A stretch of 64,000 nt of DNA from Aphis gossypii (Eukaryota > Arthropoda > Insecta > Hemiptera > Aphididae): positions 47,407,260 to 47,471,259 of the forward strand of contig NC_065530.1 of the NCBI RefSeq assembly GCF_020184175.1. The letters run 5' to 3'. Below the pieces are notes generated by a model. That model did no database searches and was not told the origin of the DNA. It saw only the letters and a program-made list of their open reading frames with translations. This document shows, one piece after another, positions 49,701 to 62,661 of this stretch (position 1 is its first letter; each line of letters begins with the position of its first letter). A program made the translations under genes and the position numbers.

Positions 49701-52700
49701 ACGTAGGTGTATAGAGCCCTTACCAAGTGCCAACAGCAGATGTAACTGTCCTTTGAACATTATATTTGCATGGTTGCGATTGCAAATATTTAGATTCAAT
49801 AGAAACCGTTTTAAACATGGTGTATGCATAGCAATGAATGTTTGAGAGTACTCTCCTAAATCGAAAATTATAATAAATGATAGATGGGAGCTCCCACGTC
49901 GCACCCAGATACATCATATTATAGCAACCCAATATACTTTGAAATGCATACACAATATATAATATATTATAGATTAAATCTACATTTCGAAGTAAAAAAA
50001 AAGCATTTTATTTAAAAGTCGTACTTTTAGTAATACCTATATATATATATATATATATAAAAATATTGCATTAAATAGAGATAATTTTTTCTGATACACT
50101 TTTTCTATTTAAAAATGATAAAAACATATATATATATGTGTATATTATATACGAGTACACCAAGAACAAAATATTATAATAGATGATATTTTTTTTATTA
50201 TTCATCATAAATTACTTAATATAATACTCATTATTATAATATTATTATATTATCGTTTCCATAAATTTTAAATAATCACACATATGATTTTAAGTTATGA
50301 TTTATGAATATACACTATACATGCAGTAACACTTTTCACAATTCGCTAGGTGTACACCATTGAAATATACATATATTATATTTAGTTATTTACGATGTGT
50401 TAAAAAAGCTTATGTTGTAGGACATTGGATTAACATCTTGATGTATTTTTTACAGTCTATATTATAATAGTTGGTAATAGGTCATGCTTATTTAATTTGA
50501 ACAAAGTTTGGACAAAAAAGCATATCTAGCAAGGTTTTGTTAGATATATATGTATAGGTATGTGTTGAAAAGAGATAGCAGATGTTATGGGCGCTTTCGT
50601 TTTAGCTTAAAACGTACAAAAAGACTCATAAAAATGGGAAATATATTAGATATACAAATCGAAAATACAAAAATAGACGTATACCAATACAAGTGGCTTT
50701 ATTGTATAATATATTAGTTCACTGACTACACAGTGGATTTTGTTAGTAAGTAAAATCGTATAATTATATAAAAAGTACATTTGAGTACTATATTATCAAG
50801 TGATGTGAAAATTATAGGAAATTTGAACGTTTATTTTGTCGCTTTTAATATCATATGAATTACGCCAGATAGGTCATGGGGCTAAATGAAAAAAGTTTTT
50901 AACTCTAAGTTTTTTTATTTGTTTAAAGTTATGAAACAATAAATTAGGTAAGTATTGTATTCATTCGAGTTTTGTACAATAGCGAGACGATTGTTATTGG
51001 TGCTATAGTATCTAAATAAAAATGATGTACCTATTTTTGAATGTATATCCAAACTATTATAATTTAACCTATCTTACTATTTGTAATCCATCAACCCATC
51101 GTGTGTTAAATGTAGTTTAAAATAGAATAAAAATATTTTGTAGGTTGTGTATACAATATACATAATGTACGTCTTATTTATGTTAATAGATATGTATCCA
51201 GAATTGAGATCACGATTATACCAAGGAGATATAATACTGCCAGTTTCAAGAAATGCTATAATGTCGGATTACTATAAATGGCCTAAGGCAATAATTCCTT
51301 ATACAATCCATTATAATTTTAGTAAGTAAATCGATATATATAAAAATTTCAGTTGTATTTTGCACACTGATACCCACAATCGGTTTATGAATGAAACAAA
51401 AATACGATTACTATTATACAATATATATTTTTTCGTATCGAGTGCGTACTTTTTCTCTTCTGATTTATATAAGTAAATAAAAATTACTTTAAAAGCTTTT
51501 AGGTTTTAGTAAAAATGGGGCCTTGAATAACCTCATCGTATAATGCGCATACATGCCTCCCGTCTCTTGCATTTAACGTTTACTTCGCATTTAATATTTA
51601 TAGTATTAAAGCTTAATTTTTAAAACGTAATTATATACTTTACTGCGATTTCTAAGAAGTTTATTTATTATTATAAGATTACGTATACGATATACATTAT
51701 AATATCTATAATACATACTATTTATTTAAACTATAGAGTGTCTCTCAGAGCGTATTTTACTTCGTCAAATTAATATTTTTGAAAACAATTTCTATATTGA
51801 TGAGAGTTATATCATAATAATATTAATAGTTTAAAGTATTTTTCGACTTTTATCAAAAGTTTAAGAAGAACATTGTAATTTATGTAAGGGTAAATATTTT
51901 AAAGATTGAATTACTATAACAACTTCCACGAAATGTTTGTACAATATAATATGTATAATGTGTCTTTTAATGTTTAAGGTAGTTAACAGATAAAATTATG
52001 CTGAGTGTGTGTGAGGACCGAACTCCAATCCTTATATTTTAGGTGTAAATTCTATACAGAGTGTATAATGTATTATATACTAATATGATAAATCGTCGAG
52101 TGACAATGGTATACATCTGAAATGTCGACGCTTGAATAGGTGCGAAAAATAGTTGTAAAGGGACGCAATAATTTGGTATTGATTATTAATAATTGCTCTC
52201 ACTAATTAACTCATTGATATTATTAAATCGACTGGTGTCTCCCCATTACATCGACTTTAATCCACCGTAGATTTGGTCTAAGCGGCATAATTACTGTCGG
52301 CGATCGATGGTTTATTTTTAAAACTGTTTTCTTCACGATTTTTTTTTTTGCACGCCCGGTCGCTGATGTGTAGCACAAGACGAACGGTCCAAGATCCGGA
52401 TGGCCATGGATGTGATTGAATCGAAGACGTGCCTGAGATTCGTCGACAAGAATGGCGAAAACGCAACGCAACTGCTGAAGGACGTCGGACACTCGGAGTA
52501 CGTGCACATCGGCCGTGAGCGGAACAAGGGATGCAACGCCATGATCGGTTTTCACCGGGAAATGGGTGGCCCACACAACATGAACTTAGAGGCACCGTCG
52601 TGTATATCCTATCAGGGAACGGTGCAACACGAACTTCTGCACGTGGTAGGGCTGCTCCACGAACAGGCCCGCGCTGATCGTGACAACGCGGTGATCATTT

Positions 52701-55700
52701 ATTGGGAAAACATTGACAAAAGTATTTATTTAATATTATTATTGTTCAATTGATTATTAATTTAACCATTTAAAAAAAAAAAAAAAAGTAGGTCAGCGCA
52801 TTTCGGTGGTGAATTTTTGTCCATCATCCCTTCGATCCTCGGACAGGATAGTGTAATTTTACTGTAGGTATTCGATTTGAATGCAATATGATTGCATTCG
52901 ATAAAACGTTGATTCTGAGCGGACGAGGGGATCTTTTTATTTAATTTTATTCGTTTCTATGGTGATAAACAAAGCCGTAATTATTTTACACCACATAATC
53001 GTGAAGTTGTATATTTTTTCTCCTTTAACCGTTTTTATTTTGAGTGTCATTTCGAAAATCGAAAAATTACCTCTTTAAAGTACTAACTCAAGAACATTAC
53101 CTTTCAGAAAATATGCTACACTCGTACTTTTGAACAAGTTTAGGGGGAGAAAAAGTGTTTACAGAATAAAAAATAAATAAACATCATTGTAAAACCAATA
53201 CATTCCTCGCTCCACTGAGAATCTAAAAATGTGTAACTGTTTTAAAAACATCAAAAAAGTCAAAAGGTTTTATGATAGGTATGTCAATTATGACTAACTA
53301 TAAGCTCATATGCATGCACAGATACGAGCTGATGAGGTTTAAAACTACTAATCATCCTCTCAATGTATTTTTGAAACCTTAGAAATTCGAATTTGACCTT
53401 AAAATTATTTATATAAAACGAATAACTATAAATTAAAATAAGTATATATTTCATAATATTCTATAATATTTTATTATTATATATCTACTGTAGAAAATAT
53501 GACTTACCCATAAATAATTTTCATTATCGACCTTATTTTCAATACCACTTTCTCATCTTTGAAAATTCTTGAGCATATCTTTGGCTTTGAACACGTTAAA
53601 GTTGTAAGTTTCATTATCCACTCGACAAAGGTTGCTGGGTAACAAAAACCACTCCTGATTTGTATAGTGACTATGTAAGTGTATAATATATACCTGTTAC
53701 ACACGATTGCAGATATGTACGATAATTTCAAAGGGTAGGTATAATGCTATCTGAGATTCAATTCTGTATTACCTACATAATATCATATAGTATTATTTAG
53801 TGTTTATATTGTATTACAGCATGATATATTTAATAGGTTCTGTGTGTATATTTTAAATTTATATATACACCAGGAATGTGTAGTAATACGATACTACTGT
53901 AGGCGCGTAGCCAGGATTTTATTTCGGTGGGTGGGGGACGGTCCATTTTAAAAATTATCGTTTGAACTTTCAGTACATAATATTACAAAACGAAAATACA
54001 TGTTAGAGATGAATTTCAGATGGGTTTGGGCCCCACACCCTTTTCTCAACTTTTAGATGTATATAATATAGTACATCATTAAAAGCAGTTTTAATTAGAA
54101 CAACAGTAGTAATACTTTATTAATATTTATCAAAATTAATATAGTATTTAATTAAAACCCAATATCCTTTATAAAATTCTACGCTATATATAAAGTTTGA
54201 GATACTTATTATAGTTATAACTTATAACTAAACGAATTGTCCGCTTTATTTCATTTTGAATTTCATAAGTCCAAAAAGTTAGTTAATTAAGCATTCAAAT
54301 AAAATATATCGATTAGATTCAAACGTCTATCTATAAATAGCAAAGGTTGTTGAATACTTTAATTTTAAATTGTATCTTTGATGTAGATGGGTAAAATAAT
54401 ATCTGTTTAATATACTACTTCGTTTATAGTTTGTTTGTTCAAAACCTTTGAAGATATGCTTTTGAGACTCTGTCGTTATTTATAGATATTGTAAAGCAAA
54501 TAATTATAATCAGTTATGAATTATTAATTATTGTGGTAAAATATTATGATACGTCGTTTTAAAGACATTATTATAATTTTAGATTCTGAAGGGAGGTATG
54601 CATATATTGATTTTATTATATATATATATATATTTTTTTTATGAATGAGTACCTACACGATAAGTTGTTGATACAATACTTTGATTTTCAAAAATTTGGG
54701 GGGAGGATATTAAACTGAATCTAGTTTGTTCTTTCGAGAAACCTAAATTTAAAAATTCTCAAAACTTATTTTTGTAATCGAGAAAAACAAAAAGTATTAG
54801 GTAATGAAAAACGAGACTTTATGCAAATTAAATTTTTGACAAAATCGGTTAAGTTTTTTTGATGTATGTAACTCGAAAACGAATAATCATAAAAACTTGA
54901 TTATATTAACTATATTTTCAATAAATGTTCATGTTATTCTTTTATACTTACGATAGTAAAATTATTTTAAAAATTTTCGATTATTTTTGAGCTGCTTATA
55001 GACATAAACACTATTTAATTTTTTTTAGTTAAAAATATTAATGTCTATATTATTTAAAATTAATGAAAATTTAATACAAGATCTCACAAAATATACTCTT
55101 TTATCTGTATAACAATATTAAAAATACATAAGCACAATTTATTTAAAGTTAGAATTTTGATAATATTGACACCCAATATACAGCAGAGCAGAACTCACTA
55201 TTGCCTATCTTTTTTTTATGTATAATTTGTAATAACGGTTATTTTAAAAATATATACAACTGGTAGTATTTACCTACAGAGTTAATCATTATTTTGTTTT
55301 CAGCATATTGGCCAGACTTTAACAAAGTTCCCGATAATGTCACAACTACTTATGGACTACCTTATGATTATACTAGTGTAATGCATTACCCACGTTATGC
55401 TTTTTCAAAAAATGGTAAAGAAACCATTGTAGCTAAGGTGAGTTATAGAACAAACATTTTGTTTGAATTAATTGTATGAACAATATTCGATTTTTCATTA
55501 GAATTTGATCAAAGAAAAATTAGTTTTTATTATAAAATTTGATGTAATGGTCACTAACTCACTAACTAATATATTTAACGTTTTTAGTAACACTTAATGA
55601 TTAAGCTTGAAAATAATAAAACTTGTGAACAGAGTTCGCATAAAATTTTAATAGGACGATTATATTTACTATAACATAATCAATTTGTAAACAGGATACA

Positions 55701-57346
55701 ATTACTGATTTTGGCACTTATCTCGAGCCATCATGCCGCTATCCCCCAGTGAAGCTATTGTGTTAAATTTAAATATTATATTGTGTTTGAAAGCAATGAC
55801 AAATCTATCTAATTTTAACAAAACTCGGTTAACTATTGTGTTTACATAATTTATATTACGTATAATTTTAATACTACGAATACGTGTTCATACAAGAATA
55901 GTTGAACAACAATTTTTATTTTTTTTAATTATAGGTAGAAAAAATTATATTTTAATTTTTCAAGTTTTGAAATTAAAATTAAAATTTTTATTAAAAGCGC
56001 ATTTAGGAAAACCACTTTTCAAACATTTTAAAATTCTGTTAGAGACTAAAATATGTTTATAAACGTTAAATAAATATAAGTTAAAGTTTCTACTCAGCGG
56101 GAATTATGCCAGAATTTTCTATAAGGTTATGTTGTGTTCTTTTCGTATTTTTGGGAGAAATAAGTTGGAATTTCATAGTGGAATATCTATCAATCCATCA
56201 CTATTATAAAAATAAATAGACATTTAAAAACATATTTTATGTTTTCAGTTTTATTATAAACAATAACTTTCATAATTCTAAACATATTTAATTGTAATGA
56301 ATGTTCCAAGTTTTAAGTGAATATTTTTGACCATTTTTCAATGACATTAAATCAAGTAATGAAGTCACGTATATAGCTTTATAAATTTAAAATCTAAAAC
56401 CAGTAATTCAATTTTTTTTTTCATAAAAAAATTCAGTTTATTCAATTTTGTCAGATTACCTTAAAATTATAGATAACATTTTTTTTTTTATTAGCCGAGT
56501 AAATTTTATTTTATATTATTTAATGAACTCAGTTATTTTATAGAATTTTTATAATGAATGAATTTAAATAAAGGATTATCCTTAGGGTGATATTTAATTC
56601 TAAAATTAAATTATCTAGCACTTAAATTGGATTGCACACAGCTAGCTGTCGTGTGTATTTACTAAATTGCTATGAAAGTTTATTTTCAGTAATTAAAAAA
56701 AAAAAAAAAAAAACTAATAATTGTATTGCCGCTCTCGGGAAATATACCAAATGAACGCTATAATTAGATTTAAGTTTAAGTTGGTTTTACCATTTGATAC
56801 AAAATATAAAAAAGGCTACAAGTAAATTTATATTTGAGATTAATAAGGCTTTCATGGCTTCATATCTATATATTTAGTTGTTAATATTAATTTTACAATT
56901 TTTGAAACCAAACATTTTATTTTATTAATATTACCAATTTAATACAGGTTTTATTCGAGGCCAAAGATTGACAAATTTAATTTTTATATTTAATTCGTAT
57001 AGATATTATATATGTTTTCAAATGTAGTAATAACATTATAACAAATGATATTACGCAGATAGAAATACTAGGTTTTTTACTTAGTAGTACGTGGTGTTGT
57101 TGGCTTGTTGCTGTCATTGAACTAGGAAATATTTAGTTTTATATGGTACCTACTGGTGGAATGTATTTTATCGAATTATTTTTTTTTCCCAAGCACGAAC
57201 CAAGTATGAGTTTGGGACAGAGAACCGGAGCCACGATCAATGACTTGCGAAAAGTCAACGCAATGTACAATTGTAATGGAGCCGCAGCAACACCCTATAA
57301 TACTAATACAGGTGACTACCAAGGTGCTGCATATCATATATTTTAG
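43745..57346 (+). CDS. secreted astacin-family zinc metalloprotease
   Basis: Endopeptidase of family M12A, made as a secreted zymogen. Exons: 43745-43898, 51190-51321, 52374-52721, 55304-55437 and 57194-57346; the frame closes at 306 residues. Exon 1 gives a hydrophobic leader (LYYVYVCAVARILSC) and short propeptide. YQGD (62-65) is the family's aspartate-switch motif that caps the zinc before activation. The catalytic domain begins near NAIMSDYYKWP. The zinc site HELLHVVGLLHEQ is at 181-193 (H181, H185, H191; catalytic E182), and the Met-turn with the fifth ligand Tyr is SVMHY (236-240). Cys 115, 149, 172 and 283 fit the two conserved disulfides. There are no CUB, EGF or ShK domains after the catalytic part. 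Intron 1 (7.3 kb) hosts a Tigger transposon. Exon 3 is GC-rich compared with its surroundings. Exon 1 is the least certain (Arg inside the leader); an upstream in-frame ATG lies at 43661. Confidence 0.9.
45801..48194 (+). mobile_element. near-complete Tigger/pogo DNA transposon
   Basis: A 2,394-bp element with inverted ends sharing CAGTAAAACCTGTCTTGTGC exactly, flanked on both sides by TA (45799-45800, 48195-48196). Subterminal motifs ACGGAAATTTTT and TGGTCCCG recur near both ends and are probably transposase-binding sites. It carries a two-exon transposase gene at 46187-47770. Identical ends and an almost open frame point to a recent insertion. It lies in the sense orientation inside astacin intron 1. 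Confidence 0.93.
46187..47770 (+). pseudogene. Tigger/pogo transposase with one in-frame stop
   Basis: Exon 1 is 46187-46349 and exon 2 is 46419-47770, joined by a 69-bp GT-AG intron in phase 1; 504 codons including a single TAG at 47381-47383. Domains in order: a psq/CENP-B N-terminal helix-turn-helix (MSKICLSLNEKIKVIEE..., about 1-55), then a CENPB-type helix-turn-helix (KNIPISGPMLQEK...WLECFRKRHNI). The DDE core follows with acidic residues in CDETGLFF, FLDNAACHP and TQPMDQG, 29 residues between the last two. The acidic tail after the TAG (QDDNEEYEDV…) stays in frame to 47770. The TAG lies after the catalytic core, so a shorter protein with an intact core is possible. CAG or CAA to TAG by one transition is the simple explanation; stop readthrough is an alternative. 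Whether it is active is unknown. Confidence 0.88.
50039..50060. repeat. (TA)n microsatellite
   Basis: About eleven TA units, uninterrupted, inside astacin intron 1. Confidence 0.85.
52722..57193. other. astacin introns 3 and 4
   Basis: Intron 3 (52722-55303) holds a GC-richer patch just after exon 3 (52795-52930) and another at 53895-54060 with GGCGCGTAGCCAGGATTTTA at its left and a GGGCCCC block, resembling worn hAT sequence. Intron 4 (55438-57193) is AT-rich with a poly(A) run near 56696. No exons were found in either. Confidence 0.45.
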
Positions 57347-59440
57347 TTCAAAAATATATTATAATAATTATTTACACGAATTTATTGTTACTTATTATTA
57401 TTTTTGCACTATCTTAAATAAAATAAGAAATTATTTTAATTGTTTAAACTTATACGTTTTTATTAATGGCATGATGGTTATTAAAACGATGTATAAGTTA
57501 TAGTACAATTATAATACTTTAATTTTAATATTATGCAGTATAATATAGTTTTATTTAGATAGACGATAGACGATCAATTTTTAATTTAACTTAAAAAATA
57601 CTGTTTCTCAAATATAATCACTAAGAATCTAATTTTCAAGTTTCAGCATTAAAAATAATTAACGTTTTAAAAATAGAAATTAATTTTACTAGTAAAAATG
57701 TAGAGTTGGTTTTAGTAAAAATATAATTTTATTAAATCTTAATTAGTTTTTGCATAATTTTAATTTGTGTATGTATGAAAAAAAAATCGTATTTAAATTT
57801 TCGATTGTTTAATAACACTACCCCTACACTATACGTTTAACAAAACAATGATATTATAATATACATTATTAATACTATGAATCACCTACTCTGAGTAGTC
57901 GTTAATGATCAATATGATCAATGAGTATTCTAGATGTTTGCTTTAAAACTACAAATTGAATACGAGTATATTATTGGACGTTTCCAAGTAAAGTTGAAAT
58001 GATTTTATTGTATACGTTTTAGTACATAGTTACTTATAAATTGTTGAAGTATAGTAATTAATATCCATGTACAATGTTCAAAAACAAATAGGTTTGTACG
58101 TTATTAGTTATTACTAATTACTATATATTTATACGTATAATCATAGGAACAAATCAATAACACAGGAAAAAAGATGCATTACAGTTATCTATATGATATT
58201 ATTACATAATACGTACTCTGGTGAAGGTTGGTGGTCGAATCAGACAGATTTCTGAAAACACGTGGGGAGGTTAAAATCTGCTGAATGCAGGCTACAGCGG
58301 ATCTATATAGGTACATATTTACCGTTGTTTGTTGTATTTTGTAGTACTACTTTTCGACATTTAAAATAATTGAAATAATTGTTATTGTTCCTGGGTACTA
58401 CTGCCTTGGTAATGACAATAATTTATCCATCAAGGTCAAAGTGTTTATGCAGTTCAATGGTAAAATTATAACAACTATTACAACAAACTATTCTTTCATA
58501 ACTATACAGAAAAAAAAAATAATAATAAAAAAATAATTAGTTTCCGGTTGTATGTACGTTCTATCGGTTATTCTATGTATCAAGAGCGTAATTAATGTTT
58601 GATACAAAATAATTATACATTCTGAACTATAATTATAATAATAATAATAATAAATGGAAGTGTTAATGACTTAAAAAGTCAATAATAATATTTTGAATTT
58701 ATTATATTATGGGACAATTTAATAATAAAATAAAACACTACGTGTCATAATTTATAATATTATAATATTTTTGGACACAATATGATAGAGAGGATGAATA
58801 AAAATGAATTCATATCCTTCAGTTGAAAGATACTAAAATAGTAAAAAAAGAGTAATATATACGAAGCTTTAATGCAAATAAAACTATGGAGAATTAGATA
58901 TAATTTGTGATTCTACATAAATTATGTTATCAGCAATGTCATTTGAATTCATTAAAATGTTATAAGAAATAATGATTATAGCTTACTATCATGTAAAATC
59001 CCATAATCTAGCAATTTTAAGTTAACAATATTTACTTTGGTTAAATGCTTTTAATTACATTAAATTGAAATACTTAATTATATCAACTATAATATAGTGT
59101 AACATGCATGAGTTGTTAGATAAAAGGTTAAAAGTATTTTTATATTAGTGGTTTTATGCAAAGTTTAGGTGCAACAAATTTTCTAAATTACCTACCGTAC
59201 ACCGAGAATTATTCAAATAATTGTTAAAAAAAAATATGCACTGCAGTAAGAAAAAATATTTCAACTACATCACTACTAAAATGTCTATGATAATTTGATT
59301 TAGTTTGTTTTTAATCTTAATAGTTTATCAACTTTAAGTGTCTTTAATGGGTGGCTTCTTAAACACGTAACTTCAATTCATGTATTTCTTATACTCTTGC
59401 CCTTCGTAAAATAATTTTATTTGTACATATTTCTATATAG
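57347..59440. other. 3' flank of the astacin gene, nothing recognised
   Basis: AT-rich. A microsatellite (ATA)n lies near 58632. No gene frame above chance was found. Confidence 0.55.
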
Positions 59441-59647
59441 CAGGGATGGCCAGCGAGAAAAGACTAGCGAGCTACCATATGTGTTAATAAATATGGAAGA
59501 GCCAAAATGTAAAAAAAAAGTCATATTATTATATACATAAATTCATATTAAAAAAAATTGTTTTTTTACGATACGATACGATGCGAGCCGCAAAAGTCTA
59601 TGTGGCGAGCCGCATGCGGCTCGCGAGACGCGGTTTGGCCACCCTTG
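59441..59647. mobile_element. 207-bp hAT MITE with perfect target duplication
   Basis: Ends CAGGGATGGCC and, inward from the right, CAAGGGTGGCC. Perfect 8-bp flanking repeats ctatatag (59433-59440 and 59648-59655). It contains GCGAGCCGCA blocks and a GC-rich right half including the palindrome GCCGCATGCGGC. Non-coding. Confidence 0.88.
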
Positions 59648-62039
59648 CTATATAGGTTATATATTATATTATTATCCCAAAAACTTGTTTTACATATTCC
59701 ATTTGAAGTATAAAATACTTACGTATTATTTTTTGTTGTCTAATCATTACTTAAATTAATTGTAATAGTTTATATGATCGCCTATCTTAAAATCTATCAA
59801 TTAAATCAATTTTTGAATAGTTTTCAAACTGCCTCAAAAGTAAGTGTTTAGTAATTATATATATATATATTTTTTTTTATTACTTTAATGAAATGTTGTC
59901 CTATTTTAACATATTTATAAGTTATAACTTATAAGTACCTATAACCAATGACCTAAGATAATATCTTATGACAATAATAAATATATTTCCCTATAATTAT
60001 TTATTTTTTTAAATTTAAACTTTGAATCAGGTATAATTAGTTTTTACAGTTAAAATACAGAATTTAAATATAGGCACAAGATATTAAATAATTATGAAAA
60101 ATATAAATGAAGATATAAAAAGATATAAAAATACAAAACAAAAACTAAGTGATATAGCTTAGTTATAGAATGATAAAACAGAGAATATACTAGTTATTTT
60201 TTATGATATATTATTCATATTTCTATTTTATCGTCTGCTTATAGTAACTTAATATGTATTATAAATTTATACGTGTACTAGCTGTAATGATGGTTCATTA
60301 AAACTCATTAAAATTATCGAATCCCCAAAGTACAAAGCAGATTAAACAATATAGGTACAATAATAGTATAATAATCTACATACAACATTAATATTAAGAA
60401 CAGTAGGTACCTATATTAATTGAAAACATTTAATATTTATTTTGGAAGACAGTCGTGATAATATTATAATCAATGCTTGGTTTTGACAATAACAGATAGT
60501 ATCATTGACTTTTTACTTGCCTACTCAGTGTATTTTTTAATATTCAGTACTTAAAAAATATATTTACCACTACAATTTGATAAAAACCAATTATTAATAA
60601 ATTGATTCTATTTTTATATTTTTGATAATATTAATTTTTGGCACTGCTTGATGAATTTCAAAATCATTTAGGCAAATGGCCAGTACGTGGGGCCTATAGG
60701 GATTACGAGGTCATAACCTAAATAGGAGTCATTTCTCTTTAACCTATAAAATGGATCTGATTTATTATCATTTAGACTAGTGTAAAAATGTTACACATAA
60801 ATCAAAACATCACTTTATACTTTTTGAAAAAATTAAAATGAAATACAAGTATTTTGAAAAACTAATAAACATTAAAAACAGATTTTCGATCCATTATTGC
60901 TACTTCACCAATAATAAAATGACAGATAGGTAAACATTATAATAGATTTAAATAGTTTGTGTTCCTAACAAAATAATAATAATAAATATTTGTATACTTG
61001 ATAAATTGAATAGAATAAATAAATGTAAAACTTAATTAGTTATTTAATACAAAAATGTATAATATTTTTTATGAATGTAATAAAATTGAGTTGAACAAAG
61101 ATTTACTTAAAAATACTGATTTCTAAAATATATTTAAAATACTTACAAAACTCGTTAAAAGTTCCATAATAATTAAATAGTATGAATTTAGATCATATTA
61201 ATTTAAACAACTTTAGTTATAAATATTTTATATTATTTTAGTACAGTTAGAAACAATTTTAAATACATTTACTTAATTAACTGAATTTATTTTGTGAAGG
61301 CGATGGAAAATCATACTACAGAATATACTGAATTCATGTAAAATAATCAACTAACAACTTATATATCAAAATCATAATTAATAACAACAATTAACAACTA
61401 TAAATTTATTTAAATTAATATGTAAGTAGAATATTTATGATGGAAGTAACTACTCGTATGTAGTATTGTAGTTTACTATAAGGAGTAGTTATTATCGATA
61501 CATTAACTATTAACACAATTATTGAAATATTTGCAGTTTGCAAAATCTCTATTACATTTTTAAAAACCGTGTAGTACACAATTAACATTAGTTTTCACCA
61601 ACTTAAATTCAATTCCATAATTATGAAACAGCATAATGTATGATACGTCAATACAATGCATAGATATACAATATAGCATCAGTCGATATTTTAAATACCT
61701 AGAAAATAAACGTATATATTAAAAATAAAATAGTTATATACTTTGCTTTAAAAATTTCAATTAATTAGATTATATTTTGAATAATGGTTTCAATGTCCTA
61801 AGCTTAATATACTTAATATTTATAATTAATTAAATTTATACAATACCTAATTGTTGATTTTTTTCAATTTATTTTGTATGTTAATAATTATGTTACATTT
61901 TTTATTTAAAAGAAAATTATACTTGTTAAGAGTTCTGATTAGTTTCTTGTATCACACTATCACCAATAAGATGGCTTCTTCAGTAATGAACAGGGTTAGA
62001 ACTATTGTTCTATTATTATTCATGTATATCTGCAGATTA
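59648..62039. other. intergenic, AT-rich, nothing recognised
   Basis: No supported gene, RNA or element ends. The 77-codon frame at 61851-62084 is hydrophobic and overlaps the edge of the foldback element, so it is not taken as a gene. Confidence 0.5.
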
Positions 62040-62661
62040 GGGTGTTCCGTAAGGATATACCAATTGCGATATCTCCTGAAATAATAAAGATATCACAATT
62101 CTGTCTTTTTCATAAGATTTACAGAGACACGGACTACAAGAATTTCATATTTTAATTTAGTTTAATGTTTTGGTAAAAAGTTAAAAAAAATAATTTTTTA
62201 ATTAATTATTTTCAAAAATATCGATGATAGCCATTTTATAGTTTAATTTTTTGAAAATTTTGACGTTTCAACGTGTTATTTTCATTAACTTTGTGATTTT
62301 TAATATTTTTTTTAGTTTTGAGAATAGGTAGTTTTGCCAGCCACACGAGCCTGCGGTCCACATGTTTTTTTTATATTACTAGCGTTGTAGTCCTAAAAAA
62401 ATAAAAATTCACAACTTTTCTCGAAACTAAAAAAATATTGAAAATCATGAAACTAATAAAAATAAAATACTGGCTCGTCGAAATTTTGAGAAAAATACAT
62501 TCTTTAAAATGGCTATCTTCATTTTTTTTTTGAAAATAATTAAATAAAAATTCATTTTTTAAACTTTTTCATCCAAGCGTCCAAAGCATTAAATTAAATT
62601 AAAATATAATTATTATAACTATAATTTATTGTGCAATGAGTAAATTTTCACGGAACACTGT
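62040..62661. mobile_element. foldback element, about 620 bp with long inverted arms
   Basis: The outer ends share GTGTTCCGT (62043 on, and reversed at 62649-62658). Inward the arms pair over roughly 250 bases with gaps: ATATTTTAATTTA, TTAATGTTTTGG, ATTATTTTCAAAAA, GATAGCCATTTTA and ATTTTGACG-type blocks appear in both orientations. The centre lies near 62350-62390. The target duplication is not clear. It has no open frame. Confidence 0.72.

Larger units (their letters stand above)
43899..51189. other. astacin intron 1: simple repeats and a transposon
   Basis: Besides the Tigger element (45801-48194) it has a poly(T) run (about 44252-44271), an (ATT)n run (44341-44364) and a (TA)n run (50039-50060). 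Minus-strand frames at 49650-49953 are unsupported. No further astacin exon was found. Confidence 0.55.

Noticed and set aside
52223..52595. Three minus-strand frames opposite astacin exon 3
   Set aside because: They are antisense shadows of the GC-rich catalytic exon.
53895..54060. hAT-like remnant in astacin intron 3
   Set aside because: Base blocks resemble worn hAT MITEs, but neither end nor duplication could be fixed, so it is only mentioned under the intron.
61851..62084. 77-codon hydrophobic frame
   Set aside because: AT-rich, overlaps the outer arm of the foldback element, and has no motif.
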